Assembly (NCBI GenBank): GCA_024867545.1
Contig: JANFNE010000012.1
Coordinates: 62,001 to 126,000 of the forward strand
DNA from: Phytopythium helicoides
Lineage: Eukaryota > Oomycota > Peronosporomycetes > Pythiales > Pythiaceae
DNA length: 64,000 nt
Direction of reading: 5' to 3'
Shown in pieces: positions 49,534 through 60,385 of this stretch. The translations under genes were made by a program, and so were the position numbers. The notes beneath the pieces are model-generated. The model made no database searches. It had not been told where the DNA came from and was given only the letters and a program-made list of their open reading frames with translations. Every line of letters starts with the position of its first letter. The stretch's first letter is position 1.

Positions 49534-52404
49534 TCATGCTCCGTTTCGACGTTCTGCTTCGATCGCCTCACTTGATGATCCCGCCCTTGAGAATCTTCCA
49601 CTCGGGCGAATGAGTAAAGTTGGGAGACAGCCAATTACGTGCGTACCGTCCACCATCATATCGTCGCTTGTCAATGTCTGCTCTGCGGTTAGCCCTGACA
49701 CGGCTGATAAAATCGGAACGATCTCCTGTTCCGGCTTGGCAGGATCACAGCGCTGGAGGCATTGCCTTAATGACTTCAATGACAGCATCCGAGTTGCCCC
49801 GGTTATGTCTTGTTCGAAACCTTCCGCGCTGGTCAATGAAGGGGAGTCCAACTCACGGATACGATCAATCATTGCCGCTTTAATCTGTTGCTGCAAATGT
49901 TGCCGATACGCGACAATATCTTCAACATACTGAGCCTTCAGACACTCCAGAAACGGATGCTTTGCCGAGACTCTACAAGCTCCACCATTGCTGTATACAT
50001 GGCGAGAAGGGTGGTGGTGGCGTAGCAATGTCGAGTAGTCAACATGTTGCTGACCACGCAACTCAAGAAGTAGTGCACGATACAATTTGCTGAATTCCTG
50101 ATCAGTCTTCCAGGGATAGAGCAATCGCAATGTCTGTACGATATCTGCGACGCAAACGCATCCAGGGGGTAGAAGAGTGTCATCTTTGCCTTGATTAGAG
50201 GAAGAAATTGACTGGCGCTCCCGATCAATTGCAAGGAGGGCGTCGTAGAGAGTGTTGACTTCACGATCGCGGTCAATGCGTGCTTCGTCTGGAGCTTGAC
50301 GCTCGAGTACGAGTTGAAAAAGTCGACAATCACTCGAGACCCCTGCAAACTGAGAGAGACTAGCTACCAGATTATACACGGTTTCAGCTATATCTGTCTT
50401 GGATGAGCAAGTTCGGTGCAAGAGCTTGATAAGTACCGCTCGAAGAGGTGGAAAGCGAGAATGACTTGAACTGGAGGAGCTGATATCAATGAACACCGAA
50501 GAAGGAGCGTGCGAGATAGACCCAGGTTTGCTGCGAGCTTTGGCAATTTCATCTTGAAGGTCCCACACCCTTTCCATGAGCTGCTCGACAGTTTTCAGCG
50601 AGTAATGCAGGTTGCGTACTACACCCTCAAATTGCAAGTGTTCTGGCACATCTACACCAGTTCCATGACAATGAAGATAGTCATCTACCGATATTTCGAG
50701 TGGTTCGAGGGTCATACTCATGTTGAGATCACTGGTAGAGTCGGGTAACAGCTCCGGAGGCTCTGTTAGGAAGACAACAGATTCCGGCGCCTTCAAAATA
50801 TCACTGGTTGTGTCGGCTTGATGGATTAGCTTTGATAATTGCAATTGACAGAGCTGCAGTAGCTTTTGGTGCACCATTTGCGTAATCTTAGCCATTCCAT
50901 TTGCAGACACTGGATCGTCGATCGGAACAGACTGCGAAGAGAATTGGCTGTATCCTACTAGCTCCATCAAGTTTGGTAGTGCCAAATAAATCCCCATCGT
51001 CTCAAATGCTCGCATAAACGAAGCATTGATAGCTGAATGTGCTTTCAACGCTGCAGTGCTGTTGCAGTCTGCCTCTGCTGAAGCGGTGTTTGTCATTGCG
51101 TCAACTGCTGCGTGAAGCTCTTGCAGCTCTCTAGTGAGAAGAGCAATAGTTGCACGGTCAGCAGCCACTTGTACACCGTCAACTTTTTCTTCTAGGTGAG
51201 AGATAGTCTTCTTGAGCTCTGTGATCTCGTCACAAGCATGATAGTATCGCTGTGTGACTTGCTGAAGGGCTTGACCTTCGTCCACCGACCGTTGATGCAC
51301 TTGCTGCAGGGTCTCATCATGCCGTTTGATACTGCTTACGAGAGTATGATTCGATCGTTGGAGTCCGTCTGAGCGAGACTCGAGTCGAGCTATCTCTCGC
51401 TGCAGTCCTTCAATTTGCTCTCGAAGGTTCGAGTTAGTCGCAGCGCATGCTGTTAGCCTCCCTTGAGTATGCTTGAGTTGTTTTTTTAGTGCAAGTACGC
51501 GAGATCGCTCCTCCAAGCTGTGCAGACTAATTTCATGCAAGCATTGTGTTTCAAGCGTTTGCAGTTGTGCTCGTAAGCGTGGAAGTTGCTCACTCCGAGA
51601 CCTCAGAAGGCTGATGACACTCTCATACTCGTCCCGGATTAACGTAAGAAGTGGTGCGTAGACACTGAAGGCTTCGATTATTCGTTGAAAGAGTGCGCGA
51701 AACACTTGCAGCCTCCGTAGCTGCGGCAGGTCGTGATGATCTTCAGCACTACTACAATGATCTCGGTCTGACTCCTGCTCAATCAGGCTGAGCTCACTAA
51801 GGAGAAAGCTGTGAAGCTCTTGAACTAGCATTGGCTGCAGCTTGCTCTCTTCGACTGCACGGGCCTTATGTCGAGCTTGTGCTTGCCGTATTCGTGGCGA
51901 TGGTGTCGCTGATAAGCCGAGCGTTGGATCGCCAAGTGGAAGTGAGTTTGGGTGGCTTGAAGCTGCAGTATTTAAGTCTAGTACTGAGTCGAGGACAAGT
52001 TTTGGTGGATGAGATCGACGATTTGGAGACGTCGGAACCAAATTCAGCGGCCATGGGTCCACTTGAGCAACTGGGTACTCACGATGAAGCGGAGGTGGTG
52101 GAACACCAGCTCGTTCGTTGGCAAGGAAATGTTGCTTCATACACCCCGCTAAATGTGATGTAATTCGAGGAGACAGCGTTCTAGAATCGAGTGAGCATGA
52201 ACTCATAGGTGGTGAGGTCGATGGCAGGCGCCAGTGCTGCTCACGACGACTGTCGCCCCTCGCAGTGAATTGATCGCTTGCAAGCGCCTCATTGCCAAAT
52301 TCATTCGAGGAACTATGAGACTGAAAATTGGTGGCGATGACTTGTCCTGCTCGAGACTGGGAGCTCCTTGGAGACGCAATGGCGTTCGACCGCAGAGGAT
52401 CCAT
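49534..52404 (-). CDS. TSNAXIP1-like coiled-coil protein (probable flagellar)
   Basis: 956 residues, minus strand, intronless. The N-terminal 190 residues are disordered, Ser/Pro-rich. At about 190-290, QVFRALFQRIIEAF.VYAPLLTLIRDEYE matches the TSNAXIP1 N-terminal domain (a y-x-plL-x-x-I-x-x-EYE pattern). Coiled coil at about 270-440 (LKKQLKHTQ, LREQIEGLQREIARLE, ELKKTISHLEEK), then a helical C-terminal half. Animal members are tied to sperm and axoneme; in oomycetes the flagellated stage is the zoospore, so stage-specific expression is expected. Tail-to-tail with the previous gene (55 bp). Confidence 0.7.
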   Translation of the reverse strand: MDPLRSNAIASPRSSQSRAGQVIATNFQSHSSSNEFGNEALASDQFTARGDSRREQHWRLPSTSPPMSSCSLDSRTLSPRITSHLAGCMKQHFLANERAGVPPPPLHREYPVAQVDPWPLNLVPTSPNRRSHPPKLVLDSVLDLNTAASSHPNSLPLGDPTLGLSATPSPRIRQAQARHKARAVEESKLQPMLVQELHSFLLSELSLIEQESDRDHCSSAEDHHDLPQLRRLQVFRALFQRIIEAFSVYAPLLTLIRDEYESVISLLRSRSEQLPRLRAQLQTLETQCLHEISLHSLEERSRVLALKKQLKHTQGRLTACAATNSNLREQIEGLQREIARLESRSDGLQRSNHTLVSSIKRHDETLQQVHQRSVDEGQALQQVTQRYYHACDEITELKKTISHLEEKVDGVQVAADRATIALLTRELQELHAAVDAMTNTASAEADCNSTAALKAHSAINASFMRAFETMGIYLALPNLMELVGYSQFSSQSVPIDDPVSANGMAKITQMVHQKLLQLCQLQLSKLIHQADTTSDILKAPESVVFLTEPPELLPDSTSDLNMSMTLEPLEISVDDYLHCHGTGVDVPEHLQFEGVVRNLHYSLKTVEQLMERVWDLQDEIAKARSKPGSISHAPSSVFIDISSSSSSHSRFPPLRAVLIKLLHRTCSSKTDIAETVYNLVASLSQFAGVSSDCRLFQLVLERQAPDEARIDRDREVNTLYDALLAIDRERQSISSSNQGKDDTLLPPGCVCVADIVQTLRLLYPWKTDQEFSKLYRALLLELRGQQHVDYSTLLRHHHPSRHVYSNGGACRVSAKHPFLECLKAQYVEDIVAYRQHLQQQIKAAMIDRIRELDSPSLTSAEGFEQDITGATRMLSLKSLRQCLQRCDPAKPEQEIVPILSAVSGLTAEQTLTSDDMMVDGTHVIGCLPTLLIRPSGRFSRAGSSSEAIEAERRNGA

Positions 52405-52559
52405 GAAGGATCACCCACTGTCTTGTCTCCGTGTCCCTTCTTAGGTATGTGAGTGAGTGGTGGTTGTTTCGCTCACGAAATTCCACTTCACGACCCAAAT
52501 AAAGCCCACGCCTCCTCACACCTCAGTTGTTTGTGAACAACTCAGCTATTGTCAGGGCC

Positions 52560-54396
52560 ATGGGGAACGCGCTTGCTCTAGGAGACTCTCACGTTATTGT
52601 CACCGATGATCCATTGCTCGAGGTTGGTTTAGTTGCCTCTATTCAACATGGGCTCATCTCACGGTAACCTCACGAATCGTAGGAGTACAAAAGTGGTGGG
52701 TTCCGAGCTCCGTTGTTGCGTAGAGGTCAAACTCGAATTGATTTCCCGTTGTTGTTATTGCAGTCTCGGTAGATGATTATCATGTAGCAAAGGACAACTT
52801 CGATGCGCTCCAAGCTACTGTCGGAGACAAGATGACTGTCACGCTCGAGGAGTTCGACGAGATTTTTTCGCTTATTTGCCAGGACCCTGCAGAACACTTC
52901 GATCTCTTCGATTCGTGGGAGCTCGGCAAGGTAGCTAGGCACTCTTCGTTCGACTGTTGTGAGTTTGACTGATGTTATGTGATGCATTTGACAAGGTGGA
53001 CGTGATGGAAGTCTTTGCAGTAGTGATTGTATACTGCAACGCACCCATTGAAACCAAGATTCCACTGCTTTTCGACTTGTACGTTTGACAGCGTTGAGGA
53101 CATTATCAACAAGCATTAATGGACTAACATCAGTTCTACTTCTCAAATTGCAGATTCGACTTTGACCACTCGAAAGAGATTTCACGAAGCGAACTTGTCT
53201 TGCTAATGCTGTGCACAACCCGCGGGCTATGCAAGGTTGTCGGCCTCGATCGTCCAGCTGCTGATGAGCTCGAAGAGCTTACTAATAACGCATTCGCGTC
53301 TATCGATCGTGACTGCAGCGGACAGATCTCTCTACATGAGTTCTCGGAATGGGTGCTTCACGAGCCCAGTATCGTGGCATATCTAACCAAGTTTGCATCT
53401 ACTCGCGTCATCTACGAGAACCAAGTTCTCTATGATACGCTACTCAAGCAGCTCTGTGGGTTATTTGTCGAGTATGCGATCGGAGTTGGCAACACAGATC
53501 CATCCGGAAAGCACCTAGCATGCTCAGCAGGTACTTGTAAGGAGATTATTGCGCGCGCATGCACGTCAGCATCGGCTCGAGAGGTCGAGTATCTCGTCAA
53601 GGCCATGTTGACGTGCATGATACGTAAGACCCAGGACGGTTCTCAAGTCATGCCAGACATCTCGAAGGAAGATAGCGAACGGTTCGCATCCATGACGAGC
53701 TTGGCACCGGCAATGGTCAGCATGGATGTCTTCTGCACTGTAATGTCACCGTATGTGGCATTTATAGCTGCTGATGAAGATAAGGAGCAACAGATCGATA
53801 TGCGTGAGTTGCGCGTGCTGCTTTGGCTGATTCGCGGCAAGGAACCAGCACCAGCACTTGTCGATTCAATCATGAAATCTCTCGATAGAGATCACAACGG
53901 CGTTCTAAGTGCCCTGGAATGGGTTTCCTACGCGCTTGAAAATGATCGACGCACTGGGAATCTAAGTTTTACAACGCAGATGCAGCTTTTATTTTCCCGT
54001 GCTGATCAAGATAAAGACGCTGCGTTGACTCTCCCAGAGCTCAGTGCTGGGCTCACAGACATCCTCATGGCGGTGATTGAGGACACCAAGAATGGAGATT
54101 CGAGAAATGAAAACCCTGTTAAGAATGAGCCTGTTGCTCCAGAAGTGGACGCCACGCCTGCAGTGCCAAGCAGTGAATCCGAAGTGAGCCGTAGCCGCCG
54201 CATGCTGCGTCGACAGTCACAGAGTATTGCGATCCGCAATCTCGTCACAGGACTTGCAAACGAGTTCATGCTGGCACTGGACCAGAACTCGTCGCGTCAG
54301 ATTGAGTGGTATGAGTTTCGACAGAACCTCGACTACCTCGAGTTCCGCGTTGACGAAACCAAGAAGTACATTAGCGAGCACATCATGGCCAGCTAG
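52560..54396 (+). CDS. Calcium-binding protein with six EF hands (5 exons)
   Basis: Exons 52560-52622, 52683-52725, 52764-52930, 52996-53078 and 53154-54396; introns of 60, 38, 65 and 75 bp with GT/AG ends; 532 residues. The joined frame is open throughout and yields EF-hand loops at 121-132 (DFDHSKEISRSE; its codons span the last intron's edge), 170-181, 326-337, 363-374, 403-414 and 495-506. Each loop has acidic residues at positions 1, 3 (or Asn) and 12. The start MGNALAL offers Gly2 for possible myristoylation. The second intron (38 bp) is short and its model least certain. Likely a Ca2+ sensor or buffer; no kinase domain. Convergent with the G-beta gene. Confidence 0.72.
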
Positions 54397-54670
54397 GAGA
54401 GCTTTGTCCGCCAGGCATCTAGTGTCAAATCGCAGCGAGAATGTGAACGCAAATCACAACGAGGAAATACAGTGCAGCAACAAATGGGATGTGGAGTGGA
54501 ACATCCTATTTGAATAGGAAGAAAAGGGGAAATAACGAGAGATGAAAAGCAGAATAGGCCGACGCCACTGCACCAAAACCCTCGAGCTGTCGGTCGCCAT
54601 GACGTCACTACCGATACTCGGAGCGTCCTGAGCGCGCCGGGCAGCATTATAACACACTCGCCTGCGAAAC

Positions 54671-55705
54671 CTACGCCCAGATTTTGAGCAACGTGTCCCA
54701 GCTACCGGTGCACAGCGCCTGTCCTGCGGGGTTGACGCCGAGGCACGACACACGGTTCTCGTGGCCGGCGAGCTGGTAGATATGCTGGCCCGTGGAGCTG
54801 AGCACGTCCCAGCAGTAGCAGTTGTAGTCATCGTACCCGGCGAAGAGGAAGCGACCGGACTTGGAGAAAGACACGGACGTGATGCCGCAGAGGATCTTGT
54901 CGTTGCTGAAGTTGTTGAGCTCGCCGTAGGCACGCAGGTCGAAGAGGCGGCAGGACGAGTCGTCCGAGCCCGTGCCGAGCGCGTTGCCGCTGGGGAAGAA
55001 GTCGACCGAGTTGATGTCGGACTCGTGACCGTGGAACGTGTGGGTGGTCTTTCCCGTGCGGATGTCCCAAACCTTGGCGGTCGAGTCGCACGAGCCTGAG
55101 ATGAACATGCTGGGGTTGTGCGGGTTGATGCTAACCGACATGACGTCTCCTGCGTGCTCTCGGAAGGTGGTCTTGACCTCTCCGCTCTCGACGTCCCACA
55201 GGATGCAGTTGGAGTCTCCGGAGCTCGTGACGATGCTGGTCTCGTCGATGAATCGGCAGCACGACAGGTATCCGTCGTGCGCGGCGAGCTCCTTGGTGGC
55301 GCGCATGACCTGTGCCTGCGAGAGGTGGAAGATGGAGCACAGGTTGTCGAGTCCTCCGCAGGCGACCATGTTCCGCTGCTTCTGCTCGAACGCGCACGTC
55401 ATGACCCACGAGGAGCGCAGCGGGATGGCCTGGATCTTGTTGGTCGTCTGCGCGTTCCAGACGATGAGCTTTCCGTCCTGCGAGGCCGACACGAGGCTGG
55501 AGCTGTCTCCGCCCCACTGCATGGCGTAGATCTTGCCAAAGTGGCCCTTGAGCAGCCGCCGGCACTTTGGCGCGGCCGGGATCGGCTTGGCGCCCGCGCT
55601 CACGCCCGCGCTCTTGAAGCCGCCGTCCGCCTTGGCCTCGCGCGTCTTCTCGATCGTGTCCTTGAGCTGCTCGCACTTCTTCTTCAGGTCCGCAACGTCC
55701 ACCAT
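54671..55705 (-). CDS. GPB1: Heterotrimeric G-protein beta subunit
   Basis: 344 residues, minus strand, from ATG 55705 (strong context CCATGG in complement). N-terminal coiled coil ([19 protein letters not shown], for pairing with G-gamma), then seven WD40 blades: [88 protein letters not shown] and the closing [14 protein letters not shown]. Length and order match G-beta of animals and oomycetes, where it acts in GPCR/G-alpha signalling and, in Phytophthora, in sporulation. The open frame extends to 56143, but that part is UTR-derived and repeat-bearing. Confidence 0.95.
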   Translation of the reverse strand: MVDVADLKKKCEQLKDTIEKTREAKADGGFKSAGVSAGAKPIPAAPKCRRLLKGHFGKIYAMQWGGDSSSLVSASQDGKLIVWNAQTTNKIQAIPLRSSWVMTCAFEQKQRNMVACGGLDNLCSIFHLSQAQVMRATKELAAHDGYLSCCRFIDETSIVTSSGDSNCILWDVESGEVKTTFREHAGDVMSVSINPHNPSMFISGSCDSTAKVWDIRTGKTTHTFHGHESDINSVDFFPSGNALGTGSDDSSCRLFDLRAYGELNNFSNDKILCGITSVSFSKSGRFLFAGYDDYNCYCWDVLSSTGQHIYQLAGHENRVSCLGVNPAGQALCTGSWDTLLKIWA

Positions 55706-55873
55706 GGTCTCCTCCAACTGCTGCGATGCTCGCTGCCTTGGCTCGCTGCCTTGGCTCGCCGTTGCGCTCTGGCGCGGCGCTTGCTGCTGCTTCTTCTTCT
55801 CCTTCCATGGAGGTTGCGCGGCCTTTCGTCCGCTTTTAGCGCGCCGGTTTCGCGGTGAAAGATACGGGGAAAA

Positions 55874-55936
55874 CGAACGGACATTGTACGGGAAATTACG
55901 GGAAATTACGGTATCGAACGGACATTTTACGGAAAG
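55874..55936. repeat. Direct repeats upstream of G-beta
   Basis: CGAACGGACATTGTACGGGAA (from 55874) and CGAACGGACATTTTACGGAAA (from 55915), spaced 41 bp, with two GGGAAATTAC units between them. They lie 170-230 nt upstream of the G-beta start codon and could be tandem regulatory sites. Confidence 0.7.
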
Positions 55937-56626
55937 ATTCGCGAAACGAACGCCCCCCCCCCCCGGACCGTTACCTCCGAATTCCGAACACCTTGCAGCG
56001 GCAACAACATGCGCGCTATTCCCGCCACGCTTGGCGTTGGTTTTCGGCGCAAAGATAGCAGAGCAGCGCGCGATTTGGCGCCGGAGGAAGGAGCGCGAGC
56101 GTGTCATTGGGGCATCCAAGAAGCGAAAGGCGCGGAGCAACAAGCTGCGAGTTCTGCGGTCTCAAGACGAGCGAGAGCGGACGAGAGGGAGGGATAGTAG
56201 CAAGCAGCAGGATGACGAGCGCGGTGACTTTCGCGGCAATCTCGAGTCTACTTGGGGGCGGGAGTGACGCACGCGGCAGATGGAGATTGCGAGCGGTGAC
56301 AGCAGGAAGGCGGGGACCTACAGTACCGGCTGTCTGCATTTGATCAGAGAAGCGGCTGCTTCTCGTGGTCAAGAGGCTCCAAACGCATTGCGGCGTTGTG
56401 ACTTGCAGACAGCTCGCCAGGCACGCACGGCGTGTTTTGCAGCGAGTGTAGAGGCAAACGAGCCGGCTGGCAATCACTGAGTATCAAGGTGGCGGCGGCC
56501 CTCGTTGCGTCTTCGCAAGTTCCGGATGGACAACAAGTCGCCGGGGCTCAACAAGCGCAGTGCAACTAGTCCCACCGTACCTCGCGACACCTTCAGCAGC
56601 ACCACCGTGAAGTCACTTGGCAATCG

Positions 56627-56640
56627 TTACTTCCCAATTG
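56627..56640 (+). promoter_or_regulatory. Candidate initiator for START-FYVE gene
   Basis: TTACTTCCCAATTG resembles the second part of the oomycete initiator consensus (TCATTYYNCAWTTT, about 11 of 14) and lies about 60 nt upstream of the ATG at 56699. Confidence 0.4.
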
Positions 56641-56698
56641 GCTGTCGAACACAAGCTTCGGATTCCTGCACACTCTTCGCCAGCTCCACCAGCACGTC

Positions 56699-57916
56699 AT
56701 GAAGTGGCCGCTTCCTGCGAACACGTTCCCGCCGCTAGACCTGACTGCAGAAGATCGAGCTGGACTTGAGAATCTTGCGAATGTCTTCATCGTGGAGGCT
56801 CTTCGGCAGTACGACGAGCACCGAGGACCTAACAACGGCGTAGTGGACCCGGAGCGCTGGAAGGTTGTCAAAAAGCGTGATGCTCTCGTTGCCTACGAGG
56901 ACCGCCTCGCGCCGACGCTGCTTAGAAAGCAATCGACCGTGACAGAAGATGCCGTGATCAAGGTTGAAGGTGGAGCCGCCAAGCGGCGACTGCAGTCCAT
57001 CCTCGTGGTTGGCACGATCCCTGGCGAGCTGGATGATCTCATGTACGGAATGATCCACCCGACAACCGAGATGCTGAAAATCAAGACAGCGTACATGGAG
57101 GACAAGATTGCAGACCACAAGGTTATCGCGGCACTCATCAACCCCACGCCAGAGGACCCCGTGCGTGGACTGCACATCAAGTGGAGCGTCTCTGAGTTTG
57201 CGCCACTGTTGCTTCGACGGTTAATTCGCCCGAGAGACTTTCTGTACCTCGAGTCAACTGGTATTCACACTGTTCCCGACAGCGGAGAGCGTATTGGATT
57301 CAGTCTGCTGCACTCGATCGAGGTTCCGGGCATCCGTGAGCTCCATGAGTACAAGATTGTGCGTGGAAGCATGTCGATCTGCGGTTTATACCGCCAGAAA
57401 AGTCCTGGCGTGATGGAGCTCTATGTGAAGGGCTTTGTGGATCCGCTAGGTGATCTCAAGGAGTCAATTGCTGCGGTTGCGACGGCAGAGGCGTGCATGT
57501 CATTTGGCATGTCAATCCACTGTGCGCAAATAAAGAAGCTCAACTGGCTGCTAACGAAGCGTAACAGAGATGGCCCTCTCAAGACACAAGCACTCCAATC
57601 GGACGCATGCTGCGTGTGTGAAAAAAGCTTGAGCACTCGATCGCACAGGTGCTGCCGAGTTTGTTCTGGCCGCGTGTGCTCTCGATGCTGTGTGCCCAAA
57701 AAGCTGGCGTTTCTCTCGCCTCTCACACGTACCGTCATCATGAAGTCCATGACTTTCTGCACGGGCTGTCTGCAGTCTGCAGCGAGAACCAACGCGCTGC
57801 TTGTGGCGCAGGACGAAGTCTCCACTCGATTTGGTGCCTTCGAGATGGGCTCAAGCATCAGCTCAACACCTACCGCGTCTTTACGGAGCATGTCGTTCGA
57901 CTCTGCTATCGCGTAA
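56699..57916 (+). CDS. START-like / FYVE-type zinc finger protein
   Basis: 405 residues. Start MKWPLPANTFPPLDL. START blocks: MIHPTTEMLKIKTAYMEDK, RPRDFLYLESTG, GERIGFSLLHSIEVPGIRELHE, then LYVKGFVDPLGDL. Finger at about 302-360 (CCVCE, CCRVC, CSRCC, CTGC). Subfamily C of this window: marked by HPTTEMLKIK, the SVS(E/D)FAP segment and PGIRELHE/PGIRELPD, unlike the HS(V/I)xFP of subfamilies A and B. Tail-to-tail with the next gene, about 100 bp apart. Confidence 0.88.
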   Translation: MKWPLPANTFPPLDLTAEDRAGLENLANVFIVEALRQYDEHRGPNNGVVDPERWKVVKKRDALVAYEDRLAPTLLRKQSTVTEDAVIKVEGGAAKRRLQSILVVGTIPGELDDLMYGMIHPTTEMLKIKTAYMEDKIADHKVIAALINPTPEDPVRGLHIKWSVSEFAPLLLRRLIRPRDFLYLESTGIHTVPDSGERIGFSLLHSIEVPGIRELHEYKIVRGSMSICGLYRQKSPGVMELYVKGFVDPLGDLKESIAAVATAEACMSFGMSIHCAQIKKLNWLLTKRNRDGPLKTQALQSDACCVCEKSLSTRSHRCCRVCSGRVCSRCCVPKKLAFLSPLTRTVIMKSMTFCTGCLQSAARTNALLVAQDEVSTRFGAFEMGSSISSTPTASLRSMSFDSAIA

Positions 57917-58019
57917 ACGCGTTGACGAGGTTCCACGTTATTGCCATTGACGCTAATATCATGTTCCTTTTTCTGTTTCTTCCTATTCTACGAGATTTGT
58001 GTGCACGTAAGCACGCTGC

Positions 58020-59252
58020 TCATCCAAAAAACTCGCTCTGAGCATCCGGTAGCACCGAGTTTGTGGGTGACGCCGGCGTTGACGACGATGAGCCGGATGT
58101 GCTCGACATTTCATACGCGTCGAATGGGTTTTGCCTGACGCTTTCCTCGGTCGCGATATCGAGAGCATCCGCTCGTGCCGCGATGCCCAAACAGTGGTTG
58201 CAGAATGTCATGGTCTTCTGGAACACGCGGTGGTTTGCTGTCGACAAGAACGCGAGCTTCCGAGGCCCCGAGCACGAGCCAGAGCACGCTTTGTTCATGC
58301 ACACACGGCAATACTTTGGGCTCTTCAGCGCGCTCGACTTGGCGATGTTGCCGCAAACAGAGCAGTTGTCAGAGTGGATGTCGACCATGACGGTTTTCTT
58401 GGAGTTTAGCACCCAGTTGAGCTTCTTCATCTGCCCGCAGAAGACCGCTTTCCTGTACGACATGAGCGCCTCGGCGGATGCAGGAATTGCCACGCTCGTG
58501 TGAATGTCGCCCATCGAGTCCACGAATCCCTTCATGAAAAGCTCAATCTCACCGGATGATTGCTGGCGAAAAAGCGCACAGATGGAAAAGTTGCCGCGCA
58601 CAATGTTGAAATCCGGCAGCTCACGGATGCCTGGGATCTGGATCGAGTGCAGCAGGTTGTAGCCGATGCGCTCGCCTTCGGGTGTCACATGAATTCCTAT
58701 AGCCTCGAGGTAGACAAAGTCGCGTGGCCGCACGACTCGCTTGAGCAGCACAGGGGCAAAGTCGGAAACGCTCCACTTGAGACTCAGACCTCGAATAGGG
58801 TCATCCGGCGTGGGCGAGATGATGGTCGCCAGCACCTTGGCGTCTGCAATTTTGTCCTGTGTATACGCCGACTTGATCTTGAGCATCTCAGTCGTCGGGT
58901 GCAGCAGGCCGAACGCCATGTCATTGAAGCTCCCGGGGATGGTTCCGTGTGCCAGGATACCGTGTAGCTTCGGCGAGAATGTCATGCCCCCGACTGTCAT
59001 ACGTCGCGTGTCGGTGCGTACTGCAGTCACCATGTCGCCACCGATGGTCTGGTCGAGGTACGCGGTGACGCCGTCTCGCCTCTTGATGACTTTCCACCGC
59101 TGCGGGTCGAGCTGACCTCCATCTCGCTCGCGGAATTCAGCGTACTCGTGCAGTCCTTCGGTCACGAATAGGTCGGCGAGCTTCTGGAGCTCGACGGAGT
59201 CGTCCTCGGACACGACAAGTGGCGGAAACGTGTCGGGTGGCAGCGGACGCAT
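58020..59252 (-). CDS. START-like / FYVE-type zinc finger protein
   Basis: 410 residues, minus strand. Start MRPLPPDTFPPLVV. START blocks: LLHPTTEMLKIKSAYTQDK, RPRDFVYLEAIG, GERIGYNLLHSIQIPGIRELPD, ELFMKGFVDSMGDIHTS. Finger at about 297-357; one Cys pair is C-S-G-S-C, one residue longer than the usual C-x2-C, so the metal site may be altered. Ends in SEFFG, shared with the partial gene at 63257 (SREFFG). Confidence 0.88.
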   Translation of the reverse strand: MRPLPPDTFPPLVVSEDDSVELQKLADLFVTEGLHEYAEFRERDGGQLDPQRWKVIKRRDGVTAYLDQTIGGDMVTAVRTDTRRMTVGGMTFSPKLHGILAHGTIPGSFNDMAFGLLHPTTEMLKIKSAYTQDKIADAKVLATIISPTPDDPIRGLSLKWSVSDFAPVLLKRVVRPRDFVYLEAIGIHVTPEGERIGYNLLHSIQIPGIRELPDFNIVRGNFSICALFRQQSSGEIELFMKGFVDSMGDIHTSVAIPASAEALMSYRKAVFCGQMKKLNWVLNSKKTVMVDIHSDNCSVCGNIAKSSALKSPKYCRVCMNKACSGSCSGPRKLAFLSTANHRVFQKTMTFCNHCLGIAARADALDIATEESVRQNPFDAYEMSSTSGSSSSTPASPTNSVLPDAQSEFFG

Positions 59253-60385
59253 CGCTTTTGCTCACTTCGAGTCGGTCTTTGAAGTGCGATAGGCGGCACA
59301 GACCGGCGCAATCCCTCGGTGATCCGGAGGGAGGTGGCGAAGTGTGAGTCCGCGAGGGCAGCTCACTGAAGCAGATGAGACCTTGCTGAGCAAGCAGGAC
59401 CGCACCCGGTTTACCTCGCTAGGCTGAACTAGTCGTATGAGGCGGAGGCTGTCGCGGTGGCGACCGTGTTGGACTCGCGAGGGCAGTGCGACGCCAATCC
59501 AGAGTGGGAGACCGCGGCCTCGATCGTTTGCGGCATGCAACAGGACAAGGAGCGAGCGTGCAGCGCAGTGCCAGGTTGACGACATTGAATCAATTGCGAC
59601 TGACGGCCATAGCATGGGCGAAGTCAGAGGCTCCGCGCAGCTGGGGCGTTGACGCAGCTCCAAGTGAGCAACATGCAAACTTCACGTACAGACAGCACTC
59701 CATGCTCCCAGCTGCTGATCTAAATGTTGATGTCTCCCCTCCATCCGATTCGTGCATCTCATCTCCAAGGGGGTTAACGCAATGCTGGCCAATCCCTTTG
59801 GTCTCAGCTTTGTTGGATTGTGACGCAACGGCCAACCTCGAGCCTTTACGGGCTCGAATCGGTCGTTAGAACTGTCGTAAGTCTCCACCACTGGATTGCG
59901 GCACGTGCCTTGCCTGCCTGTCATGCTTGCGTGCTTTCGGATCTGGCGAGGTGGCATTCGTTGACTACCGAGGCTGTCAGATGGCTCGAAGGACAAAACT
60001 GTCTGACTCTCGTCATAGTACAATGCATCGCTGGCGGCTCGCGAGTCGCCGACCGCAGTGACTGCCTTCCCTCCCGATCTATGGCTCCTCCCCCCTCCTC
60101 AAGTCAACTCAGCAGTGTCATTGACGACGCAGCACTTCACCCACCAAACAAATCATGACGCGCGTCAATTCGTCGATGGGTACCGCACGAGATCGTTGCG
60201 GAGAGGTAGGCGCCGACTGGTACCACGAAAGCAAGTCGGGCACTTTTACGCAAAGAACTCGCGTTAGTCTTTGTTGAGCAGTAACGAACTGGATGGCGAA
60301 TGCAGGACTGAGTAGCCCCTTCGCTGTCAGTCAATGCTCGAGCTGAATTGGTACGCTTCGAGAGGATTGCCACTTTGCAGTAACG
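59253..60385. other. Intergenic
   Basis: About 1.1 kb with no supported gene. Open frames on both strands of 60-140 codons lack motifs. Confidence 0.5.

Larger units (their letters stand above)
55706..56698. other. Divergent intergenic, G-beta promoter side
   Basis: Between the G-beta gene (minus) and a START-FYVE gene (plus). It includes the 22-bp direct repeats at 55874-55936, a run of 12 C at 55953-55964, and a purine-rich tract near 56160-56210. No supported gene. Confidence 0.6.

Noticed and set aside
53200..54396. EF-hand gene as a single intronless frame from 53200
   Set aside because: It would cut off the first EF-hand loop; upstream exons with GT-AG introns extend the frame cleanly to an ATG at 52560.
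55706..56143. 146-residue N-terminal extension of G-beta
   Set aside because: G-beta proteins start at the coiled coil; the extension is low-complexity and contains the promoter direct repeats.
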